DNA of 64,000 nt from Colletes latitarsis. Lineage: Eukaryota; Arthropoda; Insecta; Hymenoptera; Colletidae. The position numbers and the translations under genes were made by a program. The stretch is taken from NCBI RefSeq assembly GCF_051014445.1, contig NW_027488365.1:44278001-44342000 (forward strand). The letters run 5' to 3'. A model generated the notes under the pieces. The model made no database searches, was not told the DNA's origin, and saw only the letters and a list, made by a program, of their open reading frames with translations. Numbering within the stretch: position 1 is the stretch's first letter; every line of letters starts with the position of its first letter. Shown one piece after another: positions 48,682-61,665 of the stretch.

Positions 48682-50972
48682 GAGGATAACACCGGTTAGG
48701 TCTGGGTTAGGTCCGGGATATGCCCGCATCTGCCTCATGATTTTGCCTTCTTCGCATACTTGTTGGCCAGATCCTGGGTTTTTTTCGTGTTTGAATCACG
48801 TAGTAATGTGGTAACACACTGGAGCAGTCAATTAAACCTGGTTTCGATCAATATTTTAGAGGATAACACCGGTTAGGTCTGGGTTAGGTCTGGGATATGC
48901 GCGCATCTGGCTTACACTTTCGCCATTTTCGCAAACTTGTTGGCCAGATCCTGGGTTTTTTCCGTGTTTGAATCACGTAGTAATGTTGTACCACACTGAG
49001 GCAGTCAATTAAACCTGGATTCGATCCATATTTCAGAGGATAACACCGGTTAGGTCTGGGATAGGTCCGGGAAATGCACGCATCTGGCTCATGATTTCGC
49101 CTTTTTCGCAAACTTGTTGGCCAGATCCTGGGTTTTTTCCGTGTTTGAATCACGTAGTAATGTGGTAACACACTGAAGCAGTCAATTAAACCTGGTTTCG
49201 ATCAATATTTTAAAGGATAACACCGGTTAGGTCTGGGTTAGGTCTGGGTTATGCCCGCATCTGGCTCATGATTTTGCCTTCTTCGCATACTTGTTGGCCA
49301 GATCCTGGTTTTTTTCCGTGTTTGAATCACGTAGTAATGTGGTAACACACTGAAGCAGTCAATTAAACCTGGTTTCGATCAATATTTTAGAGGATAACAC
49401 CGGTTAGGTCTGGGTTAGGTCTGGGATATGCGCGCATCTGGCTTATACTTTCGCCTTTTTCGCAAACTTGTTGGCAAGCTCCTGGGTTTTTTCCGTGTTT
49501 GAATCACGTAGTAATGTGGTAATACACTGAAGCAGTCAATTAAACCTGGTTTCGATCAATATTTTAGAGGATAACACCGGTTAGGTCTGGGTTAGGTCCG
49601 GGAAATGCACGCATCTGGCTTATGATTTCGCCTTTTTCGCAAACTTGTTGACCAGATCCTGGGTTTTTTCTGTGTTTGAATCACGTAGTAATGTGGTACC
49701 ACACAGAGGCAGTCAATTAAACCTGGTTTGGATCAATATTTTAGAGGATAACACCGGTTAGGTCTGGGTTAGGTCTGGGATATGCGCGCATCTGGCTTAC
49801 ACTTTCGCCATTTTCGCAAACTTGTTGGCCAGATCCTGGGTTTTTTTCGTGTTTGAATCACGTAGTAATGTTGTACCACACTGAGGCAGTCAATTAAACC
49901 TGGTTTCGATCAATATTTCAGAGGATAACAGCGGTTAGGTCTGGGTTAGGTCCGGGAAATGCACGCATCTGGCTCATGATTTCGCCTTTTTCGCAAACTT
50001 GTTGGACAGATCCTGGGTTTTTTTCGTGTTTGAATCACGTAGTAATGTGGTAACACAATGAAGCAGTCAATTAAACCTGGTTTCGATCAATATTTTAGAG
50101 GATAACACCGGTTAGGTCTGGGTTATGCCCGCGTCTGGCTCATGATTTTGCCTTTTTCGCAAACTTGTTGGCCAGATCTTGGATTTTTTTTTGTGTTTGA
50201 ATCACGTAGTAATGTGGTAACACACTGAGGCAGTCAATTAAACCTGGTTTCGATCAATATTTTAGAGGATAACACCGGTTAGGTGTGGGTTAGGTCTGGT
50301 ATATGCGCGCATCTGGCTTATACTTTCGCCTTTTTCGCAAACTTGTTGGCTAGATCCTGGGTTTCTTCCGTGTTTGAAACACGTAGTAATGTGGTACCAC
50401 ACTGAGGCAGTCAATTAAACCTGCTTTCGATCAATATTTCACAGGATAACACCGGTTAGGTCTGGGTTAGGTCCGGGATATGCCCGCATCTGGCTCATGA
50501 TTTTGCCTTCTTCGCATACTTGTTGGCCAGATCCTAGGTTTTTCTCGAGTTTCAATCACGTAGTAATGTGGTACCACACTGAGGTAGTCAATTAAACCTG
50601 GTTTCGATCAATATTTCAGAGGATAACACCGGTTAGGTCTGGGTTAGGTCCGGGAAATGCACGCATCTGGCTTATGATTTCGCCTTTTTCGCAAACATGT
50701 TGACCAGATCCTGGGTTTTTTTCGTGTTTGAATCACGTAGTAATGTAGTAACACACTGAAGCAGTCAATTAAACCTGGTTTCTATCAATATTTTAGAGGA
50801 TAACACCGGTTAGGTCTGGGTTATGTCTGGGTTATGCCCGCACCTGGCTCATGATTTTGCCTTCTTCGCATACTTGTTGGCCAGATCCTGGGTTTTTTCC
50901 GTGTTTGAATCACGTAGTAATGTTGTACCACACTGAGGCAGTCAATTAAACCTGGTTTCGATCAATATTTTA

Positions 50973-51149
50973 GAGGATAACACCGGTTAGGTGTGGGTTA
51001 GGTCTGGTATATGCGCCCATCTGGCTTATACTTTCGCCTTTTTCGCAAACTTGTTGGCTAGATCCTGGGTTTCTTCCGTGTTTGAATCACGTAGTAATGT
51101 GGTAATACACTGAAGCAGTCAATTAAAACTGGTTTCGATCAATATTTTA
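50973..51149 (+). repeat. Chimeric monomer at a one-monomer deletion
   Basis: The left part (GCGCCCATCTGG, TTGGCTAGATCC, GGGTTTCTTCCGTG) matches 39,699 onward. The right part (GAATCACG, GGTAATACAC, AATTAAAACTGG) matches the end of the next copy A monomer (39,876-40,052). The offset to copy A changes here from 11,274 to 11,097, exactly 177 bp. The join lies in the shared TTCCGTGTTTGAA. Confidence 0.88.
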
Positions 51150-52357
51150 GAGGATAACACCGGTTAGGTCTGGGTTATGCCCGCATCTGGCTCATGATTT
51201 TGCCTTCCTCGCATACTTGTTGGCCAGATCCTGGTTTTTTTCCGTGTTTGAATCACGTAGTAATGTGGTAACACACTGAAGCAGTCAATTAAACCTGGTT
51301 TCGATCAATATTTTAGAGGATAACACCGGTTAGGTCTGCGTTAGGTCTGGGATATACGCGCATCTGGCTTATACTTTCGCCTTTTTCGCAAACTTGTTGG
51401 CAAGCTCCTGGGTTTTTTCCGTGTTTGAATCACGTAGTAATGTGGTAATACACTGAGGCAGTCAATTAAACCTGGTTTCGATCAATATTTTAGAGGATAA
51501 CACCGGTTAGGTCTGGGTTATGCCCGCGCCTGGCTCATGATTTTGCCTTTTTCGCAAACTTGTTGGCCAGATCTTGGGTTTTTTTCGTGTTTGAATCACG
51601 TAGTAATGTGGTAACACACTGAAGCAGTCAATTAAACCTGGTTTCGATCAATATTTTAGAGGATAACACCGGTTAGGTCTGGGTTATGCCCGCGTCTGGC
51701 TCATGATTTTGCCTTTTTCGCAAACTTGTTGGCCAGATCTCGGATTTTTTTTTGTGTTTGAATCACGTAGTAATGTGGTAACACACTGAAGCAGTCAATT
51801 AAACCTCGTTTCGCTCAGTATTTTAGAGGATAACACCGGTTAGGTCTGGCTTAGGTCTGGGTTATACCCGCATCTGGCTCATGATTTTGCCTTCTTCGCA
51901 TACTTGTTGGCTAGATCCTGGGTTTCTTCCGTGTTTGAAACACGTAGTAATGTGGTACCACACTGAGGCAGTCAATTAAACCTGCTTTCGATCAATATTT
52001 CACAGGATAACACCGGTTAGGTCTGGGTTAGGTCCGGGATATGCCCGCATCTGGCTCATGATTTTGCCTTCTTCGCATACTTGTTGGCCAGATCCTAGGT
52101 TTTTCTCGAGTTTCAATCACGTAGTAATGTGGTACCACACTGAGGTAGTCAATTAAACCTGGTTTCGATCAATATTTCAGAGGATAACACCGGTTAGGTC
52201 TGGGTTAGGTCCGGGAAATGCACGCATCTGGCTTATGATTTCGCCTCTTTCGCAAACATGTTGACCAGATCCTGGGTTTTTTCCGTGTTTGAATCACGTA
52301 GTAATGTGGTACCACACTGAGGCAGTCAATTAAACCTGGTTTCGATCAATATTTTAG

Positions 52358-55300
52358 ACGATAACACCGGTTAGGTCTGGGTTAGGTCTGGGATATGCGC
52401 GCGTCTGGCTTACAATTTCGCCATTTTCGCAAACTTGTTAGCCAGATCCTGGGTTTTTTCCGTGTTTGAATCACGTAGTAATGTTGTACCACACTGAGGC
52501 AGTCAATTAAACCTGGTTTCGATCAATATTTCAGAGAATAACACCGGTTAGGTCTGGGTTAGGTCCGGGAAATGCACGCATCTGGCTCATGATTTCGCCT
52601 TCTTCGCATACTTGTTGGCCAGATCCTGGGTTTTTTTCGTGTTTGAATCACGTAGTAATGTAGTAACACACTGAAGCAGTCAATTAAACCTGGTTTCGAA
52701 CAATATTTTAGAGGATAACACCGGTTAGGTCTGGGTTAGGTCTGGGTTATGCCCGCATCTGGCTCATGATTTTGCCTTCTTCGCATACTTGTTGGCCAGA
52801 TCCTGGGTTTTTTTCGTGTTTGAATCACGTAGTAATGTGGTAACACACTGAAGCAGTCAATTGAACCTGGTTTCGATCAATATTTTAGAGGGTAACACCG
52901 GTTAGGTCTGGGTTATGTCTGGGTTATGCCCGCATCTGGCTCATGATTTTGCCTTCTTCGCATACTTGTTGGCCAGATCCTGGGTTTTTTTCGTGTTTGA
53001 ATCACGTAGTAATGTGGTAACACACTGAAGCAGTCAATTAAACCTGGTTTCGATCAATATTTTAGAGGATAACACCGGTTAGGTCTGGGTTAGGTCTGGG
53101 ATATGCGCGCATCTGGCTTACACTTTCGCCATTTTCGCAAACTTGTTGGCCAGATCCAGGGTTTTTTGCGTGTTTGAATCACGTAGTAATGTGGTAATAC
53201 ACTGAAGCAGTCAATTAAACCTGGTTTCGATCAATATTTTAGAGGATAACACCTGTTAGGTCTGGGTTAGGTCCGGGAAATGCACGCATCTGGCTTATGA
53301 TTTCGCCTTTTTCGCAAACTTGTTGACCAGATCCTGGGTTTTTTCGGTGTTTGAATCACGTAGTAATGTGGTACCACACAGAGGCAGTCAATTAAACCTG
53401 GTTTGGATCAATATTTTAGAGGATAACACCGGTTAGGTCTGGGTTAGGTCTGGGATATGCGCGCATCTGGCTTACACTTTCGCCATTTTCGCAAACTTGT
53501 TGACCAGATCCAGGGTTTTTTTCGTGTTTGAATCACGTAGTAATGTTGTACCACACTGAGGCAGTCAATTAAACCTGGTTTCGATCAATATTTCAGAGGA
53601 TAACAGCGGTTAGGTCTGGGTTAGGTCCGGGAAATGCACGCATCTGGCTCATGATTTCGCCTTTTTCGCAAACTTGTTGGTCAGATCCTGGGTTTTTTCC
53701 GTGTTTGAATCACGTAGTAATGTGGTAATTCACTGAAGCAGTCAATTAAACCTGGTTTCGATCAATATTTTAGAGGATAACACCGGTTAGGTCTGGGTTA
53801 GGTTTGGGTTATGCCCGCATCTGGCTCATGATTTTGCCTTCTTCGCATACTTGTTGGCCAGATCCTGGGTTTTTTTCGTGTTTGAATCACGTAGTAATGT
53901 GGTAACACACTGAAGCAGTCAATTAAACCTGGTCTCGATCAATATTTTAGAGGATAACACCGGTTGGGTCTGGGTTAGGTCTGGGTTATGCCCGCATCTG
54001 GCTCATGATTTTGCCTTCTTCGCATACTTGTTGGCCAGATCCTGGGTTTTTTTCGTGTTTGAATCACGTAGTAATGTGGTAACACACTGAAGCAGTCAAT
54101 TAAACCTGGTTTCGATCAATATTTTAGAGGATAACACCGGTTAGGCCTGGGTTTCGTCTGGGTTATGTCCGCAGCTGGCTCATGATTTTGCCTTCTTCGC
54201 ATACTTGTTGGCCAGATCCTGGGTTTTTTTCGTGTTTGAATCACGTAGTAATGTGGTAACACACTGAAGCAGTCAATTAAACCTGGTTTCGATCAATATT
54301 TTAGAGGATAACACCGGTTAGGTCTGGGTTAGGTCTGGGTTATGCCCGCGTCTGGCTCATGATTTTGCCTTTTTCGCAAACTTGTTGGCCAGATCTTGGG
54401 TTTTTTTCGTGTTTGAATCACGTAGTAATGTGGTAACACTCTGAAGCAGTCAATTAAACCTCGTTTCGCTCAGTATTTTAGAGGATAACACCGGTTAGGT
54501 CTGGCTTAGGTCTGGGTTATACCCGCATCTGGCTCATGATTTTGCCTTCTTCGCATACTTGTTGGCCAGATCCTGGGTTTTTTTCGTGTTTGAATCACGT
54601 AGTAATGTGGTAACACACTGAAGCAGTCAATTGAACCTGGTTTCGATCAATATTTTAGAGGATAACACCGGTTAGGTCTGGGTTATGTCTGGGTTATGCC
54701 CGCATCTGGCTCATGATTTTGCCTTCTTCGCATACTTGTTGGCCAGATCCTGGGTTTTTTTCGTGTTTGAATCACGTAGTAATGTGGTAACACACTGAAG
54801 CAGTCAATTAAACCTGGTTTCGATCAATATTTTAGAGGATAACACCGGTTAGGTCGGGGTTAGGTCTGGGATATGCGCGCATCTGGCTTACACTTTCGCC
54901 ATTTTCGCAAGCTTGTTGCCCAGATCCGGGGTTTTTTCCGTGTTTGAATCACGTAGTAATGTTGTACCACACTGAGGCAGTCAAATAAACCTGGTTTCGA
55001 TCCATATTTCAGAGGATAACACCGGTTAGGTCTGGGTTAGGTCCGGTAAATGCACGCATCTGGCTCATGATTTCGCCTTTTTCGCAAACTTGTTGGCCAG
55101 ATCCTGGGTTTTTTCCGTGTTTGAATCACGTAGTAATGTGGTAATACACTGAAGCAGTCAATTAGACCTGGTTTCGATCAATATTTTAGAGGATAACACC
55201 GGTTAGGTCTGGCTTAGGTCTGGGTTATACCCGCATCTGGCTCATGATTTTGCCGTCTTCGCATACTTGTTGGCTAGATCCTGGGTTTCTTCCGTGTTTG

Positions 55301-55719
55301 AAACACGTAGTAATGTGGTACCACACTGAGGCAGTCAATTAAACCTGCTTTCGATCAATATTTCACAGGATAACACCGGTTAGGTCTGGGTTAGGTCCGG
55401 GATATGCCCGCATCTGGCTCATGATTTTGCCTTCTTCGCATACTTGTTGGCCAGATCCTAGGTTTTTCTCGAGTTTCAATCACGTAGTAATGTGGTACCA
55501 CACTGAGGTAGTCAATTAAACCAAGTTTCGATCAATATTTCAGAGGATAACACCGGTTAGGTCTGGGTTAGGTCCGGGAAATGCACGCATCTGGCTTATG
55601 ATTTCGCCTTTTTCGCAAACATGTTGACCAGATCCTGGGTTTTTTCCGTGTTTGAATCACGTAGTAATGTGGTACCACACTGAGGCAGTCAATTAAACCT
55701 GGTTTCGATCAATATTTTA
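52358..55719 (+). repeat. 19-monomer HOR, 3,362 bp, full copy
   Basis: This runs from one GACGATAACACC marker to the next. The HindIII-type AAGCTT sites at 54,909 and 58,272 give 3,363 bp, as do those at 43,281 and 46,644. It contains all classes, including AACAGCGG class C, GGTCTCGATC, GGCCTGGGTTTCG, CCTCGTTTCGCTC and GGTCGGGGTTAGG monomers in fixed order. Confidence 0.9.
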
Positions 55720-58689
55720 GACGATAACACCGGTTAGGTCTGGGTTAGGTCTGGGATATGCGCGCGTCTGGCTTACAATTTCTCCATTTTCGCAAACTTG
55801 TTAGCCAGATCCTGGGTTTTTTCCGTGTTTGAATCACGTAGTAATGTTGTACCACACTGAGGCAGTCAATCAAACCTGGTTTCGATCAATATTTCAGAGA
55901 ATAACACTGGTTAGGTCTGGGTTAGGTCCGGGAAATGCACGCATCTGGCTCATGATTTCGCCTTCTTCGCATACTTGTTGGCCAGATCCTGGGTTTTTTT
56001 CGTGTTTGAATCACGTAGTAATGTAGTAACACACTGAAGCAGTCAATTGAACCTGGTTTCGAACAATATTTTAGAGGATAACACCGGTTAGGTCTGGGTT
56101 AGGTCTGGGTTATGCCCGCATCTGGCTCATGATTTTGCCTTCTTCGCATACTTGTTGGCCAGATCCTGGGTTTTTTTCGTGTTTGAATCACGTAGTAATG
56201 TGGTAACACACTGAAGCAGTCAATTAAACCTGGTTTGGATCAATATTTTAGAGGACAACACCGGTTAGGTCTGGGTTATGTCTGGGTTATGCCCGCATCT
56301 GGCTCATGATTTTGCCTTCTTCGCATACTTGTTGGCCAGATCCTGGGTTTTTTTCGTGTTTGAATCACGTAGTAATGTGGTAACACACTGAAGCAGTCAA
56401 TTAAACCTGGTTTCGATCAATATTTTAGAGGATAACACCGGTTAGGTCTGGGTTAGGTCTGGGATATGCGCGCATCTGGCTTACACTTTCGCCATTTTCG
56501 CAAACTTGTTGGCCAGATCCAGGGTTTTTTTCGTGTTTGAATCACGTAGTAATGTGGTAATACACTGAAGCAGTCAATTAAACCTGGTTTCGATCAATAT
56601 TTTAGAGGATAACACCTGTTAGGTCTGGGTTAGGTCCGGGAAATGCACGCATCTGGCTTATGATTTCGCCTTTTTCGCAAACTTGTTGACCAGATCCTGG
56701 GTTTTTTCGGTGTTTGAATCACGTAGTAATGTGGTACCACACAGAGGCAGTGAATTAAACCTGGTTTGGATCAATATTTTAGAGGATAACACCGGTTAGG
56801 TCTGGGTTAGGTCTGGGATATGCGCGCATCTGGCTTACACTTTCGCCATTTTCGCAAACTTGTTGGCCAGATCCAGGGTTTTTTTCGTGTTTGAATCACG
56901 TAGTAATGTTGTACCACACTGAGGCAGTCAATTAAACCTGGTTTCGATCAATATTTCAGAGGATAACAGCGGTTAGGTCTGGGTTAGGTCCGGGAAATGC
57001 ACGCATCTGGCTCATGATTTCGCCTTTTTCGCAAACTTGTTGGTCAGATCCTGGGTTTTTTCCGTGTTTGAATCACGTAGTAATGTGGTAATTCACTGAA
57101 GCAGTCAATTAAACCTGGTTTCGATCAATATTTTAGAGGATAACACCGGTTAGGTCTGGGTTAGGTTTGGGTTATGCCCGCATCTGGCTGATGATTTTGC
57201 CTTCTTCGCATACTTGTTGGCCAGATCCTGGGTTTTTTTCGTGTTTGAATCACGTAGTAATGTGGTAACACACTGAAGCAGTCAATTAAACCTGGTCTCG
57301 ATCAATATTTTAGAGGATAACACCGGTTGGGTCTGGGTTAGGTCTGGGTTATGCCCGCATCTGGCTCATGATTTTGCCTTCTTCGCATACTTGTTGGCCA
57401 GATCCTGGGTTTCTTTCGTGTTTGAATCACGTAGTAATGTGGTAACACACTGAAGCAGTCAATTAAACCTGGTTTCGATCAATATTTTAGAGGATAACAC
57501 CGGTTAGGCCTGGGTTTCGTCTGGGTTATGTCCGCAGCTGGCTCATAATTTTGCCTTCTTCGCATACTTGTTGGCCAGATCCTGGGTTTTTTTCGTGTTT
57601 GAATCACGTAGTAATGTGGTAACACACTGAAGCAGTCAATTAAACCTGGTTTCGATCAATATTTTAGAGGATAACACCGGTTAGGTCTGGGTTAGGTCTG
57701 GGTTATGCCCGCGTCTGGCTCATGATTTTGCCTTTTTCGCAAACTTGTTGGCCAGATCTTGGGTTTTTTTCGTGTTTGAATCACGTAGTAATGTGGTAAC
57801 ACTCTGAAGCAGTCAATTAAACCTCGTTTCGTTCAGTATTTTAGAGGATAACACCGGTTAGGTCTGGCTTAGGTCTGGGTTATACCCGCATCTGGCTCAT
57901 GATTTTGCCTTCTTCGCATACTTGTTGGCCAGATCCTGGGTTTTTTTCGTGTTTGAATCACGTAGTAATGTGGTAACACACTGAAGCAGTCAATTGAACC
58001 TGGTTTCGATCAATATTTTAGAGGATAACACCGGTTAGGTCTGGGTTATGTCTGGGTTATGCCCGCATCTGGCTCATGATTTTGCCTTCTCCGCATACTT
58101 GTTGGCCAGATCCTGGGTTTTTTTCGTGTTTGAATCACGTAGTAATGTGGTAACACACTGAAGCAGTCAATTAAACCTGGTTTCGATCAATATTTTAGAG
58201 GATAACACCGGTTAGGTCGGGGTTAGGTCTGGGATATGCGCGCATCTGGCTTACACTTTCGCCATTTTCGCAAGCTTGTTGCCCAGATCCTGGGTTTTTT
58301 CCGTGTTTGAATCACGTAGTAATGTTGTACCACACTGAGGCAGTCAAATAAACCTGGTTTCGATCCATATTTCAGAGGATAACACCGGTTAGGTCTGGGA
58401 TAGGTCCGGTAAATGCACGCATCTGGCTCATGATTTCGCCTTTTTCGCAAACTTGTTGGCCGGATCCTGGGTTTTTTCCGTGTTTGAATCACGTAGTAAT
58501 GTGGTAATACACTGAAGCAGTCAATTAGACCTGGTTTCGATCAATATTTTAGAGGATAACACCGGTTAGGTCTGGGTTAGGTCTGGGTTATGCCCGCATC
58601 TGGCTCATGATTTTGCCTTCTTCGCATACTTGTTGGCCAGATCCTGGTTTTTTTCCGTGTTTGAATCACGTAGTAATGTGGTAACACAC
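55720..58689 (+). repeat. 19-monomer HOR, next copy
   Basis: The order matches the preceding copy for most of its length and matches 61,031-64,000 at a constant 5,311 bp to the window edge. By eye only about ten single-base differences separate it from that copy, for example TTTCTCCATTTT versus TTTCGCCATTTT near 55,790 and GGTTTGGATC versus GGTTTCGATC near 56,233. Confidence 0.9.
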
Positions 58690-59895
58690 TGAAGCAGTCA
58701 ATTAAACCTGGTTTCGATCAATATTTTAGAGGATAACGCCGGTTAGGTCTGGGTTAGGTCTGGGATATGCGCGCATCTGGCTTATACTTTCGCCTTTTTC
58801 GCAAACTTGTTGGCAAGCTCCATGGGTTTTTTCCGTGTTTGAATCACGTAGTAATGTGGTAATACACTGAAGCAGTCAATTAAACCTGGTTTGGATCAAT
58901 ATTTTAGAGGATAACACCGGTTAGGTCTGGGTTAGGTCTGGGATATGCGCGCATCTGGCTTACACTTTCGCCATTTTCGCAAACTTGTTGGCCAGATCCT
59001 GGGTTTTTTTCGTGTTTGAATCACGTAGTAATGTTGTACCACACTGAGGCAGTCAATTAAACCTGGTTTCGATCAATATTTCAGAGGATAACAGCGGTTA
59101 GGTCTGGGTTAGGTCCGGGAAATGCACGCATCTGGCTCATGATTTCGCCTTTTTCGCAAACTTGTTGGTCAGATCCTGGGTTATTTCCGTGTTTGAATCA
59201 CGTAGTAATGTGGTAATTCACTGAAGCAGTCAATTAAACCTGGTTTCGATCAATATTTTAGAGGATAACACCGGTTAGGTCTGGGTTAGGTTTGGGTTAT
59301 GCCCGCATCTGGCTCATGATTTTGCCTTCTTCGCATACTTGTTGGCCAGATCCTGGGTGTTTTTCGTGTTTGAATCACGTAGTAATGTGGTAACACACTG
59401 AAGCAGTCAATTAAACCTGGTCTCGATCAATATTTTAGAGGATAACACCGGTTGGGTCTGGGTTAGGTCTGGGTTATGCCCGCATCTGGCTCATGATTTT
59501 GCATTCTTCGCATACTTGTTGGCCAGATCCTGGGTTTTTTTCGTGTTTGAATCACGTAGTAATGTGGTAACACACTGAAGCAGTCAATTAAACATGGTTT
59601 CGATCAATATTTTAGAGGATAACACCGGTTAGGCCTGGGTTTCGTCTGAGTTATGTCCGCAGCTGGCTCATGATTTTGCCTTCCTCGCATACTTGTTGGC
59701 CAGATCCTGGGTTTTTTTCGTGTTTGAATCACGTAGTAATGTGGTAACACACTGAAGCAGTCAATTAAACCTGGTTTCGATCAATATTTTAGAGGATAAC
59801 ACCGGTTAGGTCTGGGTTAGGTCTGGGTTATGCCCGCGTCAGGCTTATACTTTCGCCTTTTTCGCAAACTTGTTGGCCAGATCCTGGGTTTTTCC

Positions 59896-61665
59896 CGTGT
59901 TTGAATCACGTAGTAATGTGGTACCACACTGAGGCAGTCAATTAAACCTGGTTTCGATCAATATTTCAGAGGATAACACCGGTTAGGTCTGGGTTAGGTC
60001 CGGGAAATGCACGCATCTGGATTATGATTTCGCCTTTTTCGCAAACATGTTGACCAGATCCTGGGTTTTTTCCGTGTTTGAATCACGTAGTAATGTGGTA
60101 CCACACTGAGGCAGTCAATTAAACCTGGTTTCGATCAATATTTTAGACGATAACACCGGTTAGGTCTGGGTTAGGTCTGGGATATGCGCGCGTCTGGCTT
60201 ACAATTTCGCCATTTTCGCAAACTTGTTAGCCAGATCCTGGGTTTTTTCCGTGTTTGAATCACGTAGTAATGTTGTACCACACTGAGGCAGTCAATTAAA
60301 CCTGGTTTCGATCAATATTTCAGAGAATAACACTGGTTAGGTCTGGGTTAGGTCCGGGAAATGCACGCATCTGGCTCATGATTTCGCCCTCTTCGCATAC
60401 TTGTTGGCCAGATCCTGGGTTTTTTTCGTGTTTGAATCACGTAGTAATGTAGTAACACACTGAAGCAGTCAATTGAACCTGGTTTCGAACAATATTTTAG
60501 AGGATAACACCGGTTAGGTCTGGGTTAGGTCTGGGTTATGCCCGCATCTGGCTCATGATTTTGCCTTCTTCGCATACTTGTTGGCCAGATCCTGGGTTTT
60601 TTTCGTGTTTGAATCACGTAGTAATGTGGTAACACACTGAAGCAGTCAATTGAACCTGGTTTCGATCAATATTTTAGAGGACAACACCGGTTAGGTCTGG
60701 GTTATGTCTGGGTTATGCCCGCATCTGGCTCATGATTTTGCCTTCTTCGCATACTTGTTGGCCAGATCCTGGGTTTTTTTCGTGTTTGAATCACGTAGTA
60801 ATGTGGTACCACACTGAGGCAGTCAATTAAACCTGGTTTCGATCAATATTTCAGAGGATAACACCGGTTAGGTCTGGGTTAGGTCCGGGAAATGCACGCA
60901 TCTGGATTATGATTTCGCCTTTTTCGCAAACATGTTGACCAGATCCTGGGTTTTTTCCGTGTTTGAATCACGTAGTAATGTGGTACCACACTGAGGCAGT
61001 CAATTAAACCTGGTTTCGATCAATATTTTAGACGATAACACCGGTTAGGTCTGGGTTAGGTCTGGGATATGCGCGCGTCTGGCTTACAATTTCGCCATTT
61101 TCGCAAACTTGTTAGCCAGATCCTGGGTTTTTTCCGTGTTTGAATCACGTAGTAATGTTGTACCACACTGAGGCAGTCAATTAAACCTGGTTACGATCAA
61201 TATTTCAGAGAATAACACTGGTTAGGTCTGGGTTAGGTCCGGGAAATGCACGCATCTGGCTCATGATTTCGCCCTCTTCGCATACTTGTTGGCCAGATCC
61301 TGGGTTTATTTCGTGTTTGAATCACGTAGTAATGTAGTAACACACTGAAGCAGTCAATTGAACCTGGTTTCGAACAATATTTTAGAGGATAACACCGGTT
61401 AGGTCTGGGTTAGGTCTGGGTTATGCCCGCATCTGGCTCATGATTTTGCCTTCTTCGCATACTTGTTGGCCAGATCCTGGGTTTTTTTCGTGTTTGAATC
61501 ACGTAGTAATGTGGTAACACACTGAAGCAGTCAATTGAACCTGGTTTCGATCAATATTTTAGAGGACAACACCGGTTAGGTCTGGGTTATGTCTGGGTTA
61601 TGCCCGCATCTGGCTCATGATTTTGCCTTCTTCGCATACTTGTTGGCCAGATCCTGGGTTTTTTT
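59896..61665 (+). repeat. 5-monomer tandem duplication, 885 bp x 2
   Basis: The copies are 59,896-60,780 and 60,781-61,665. GGATTATGATTTCGCC at about 60,019/60,904 and GACGATAACACC at 60,146/61,031 are exactly 885 bp apart. They start where CGTGTTTGAATC follows different T-runs (TTTCC versus TTTTT). Differences are few, for example GGTTACGATC for GGTTTCGATC in copy 2 near 61,190. This duplication explains the 5,311-bp spacing of the flanking HOR copies. Confidence 0.9.

Larger units (their letters stand above)
47556..48954 (+). repeat. Linker of divergent monomers between superunits R
   Basis: About eight monomers that fit neither superunit. They carry many private changes: GTGTTAAATCACG, CCCGAATCTGG, GCTTCGCAATACTTG (one inserted base), GGATAGCACTGG, GTACGACACAGAAACAATCC, GTATGTTAGAGG, TATGCTGGCATCTGGC and TTTTACGC. 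One unit (48,162-48,338) is clearly a left-half monomer. No gene or mobile element is visible. Confidence 0.85.
48955..59890 (+). repeat. Superunit R, copy B (about 10.9 kb)
   Basis: This is the more complete partner of copy A. The match starts inside the monomer at 48,840: its first half is a CTTACACTTTCGCC type, whereas copy A has GCCCGCGTCTGGCTCATG. From the T6-CCGTG segment on, the two agree (CCTGGATTCGATCC at 49,014/37,907). It ends near 59,890, where TTTTTCCCGTG with GGTACCACAC replaces TTTTTTCCGTG with GGTAATACAC. Confidence 0.9.

Noticed and set aside
47556..48954. Mobile element insertion in the linker
   Set aside because: Although divergent, it is still monomer by monomer satellite with no terminal repeats, target-site duplication or coding sequence.
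55829..56026. Plus-strand open frame of 65 codons
   Set aside because: It spans satellite monomers only and exists because of local point variants; the equivalent position in neighbouring copies is interrupted.
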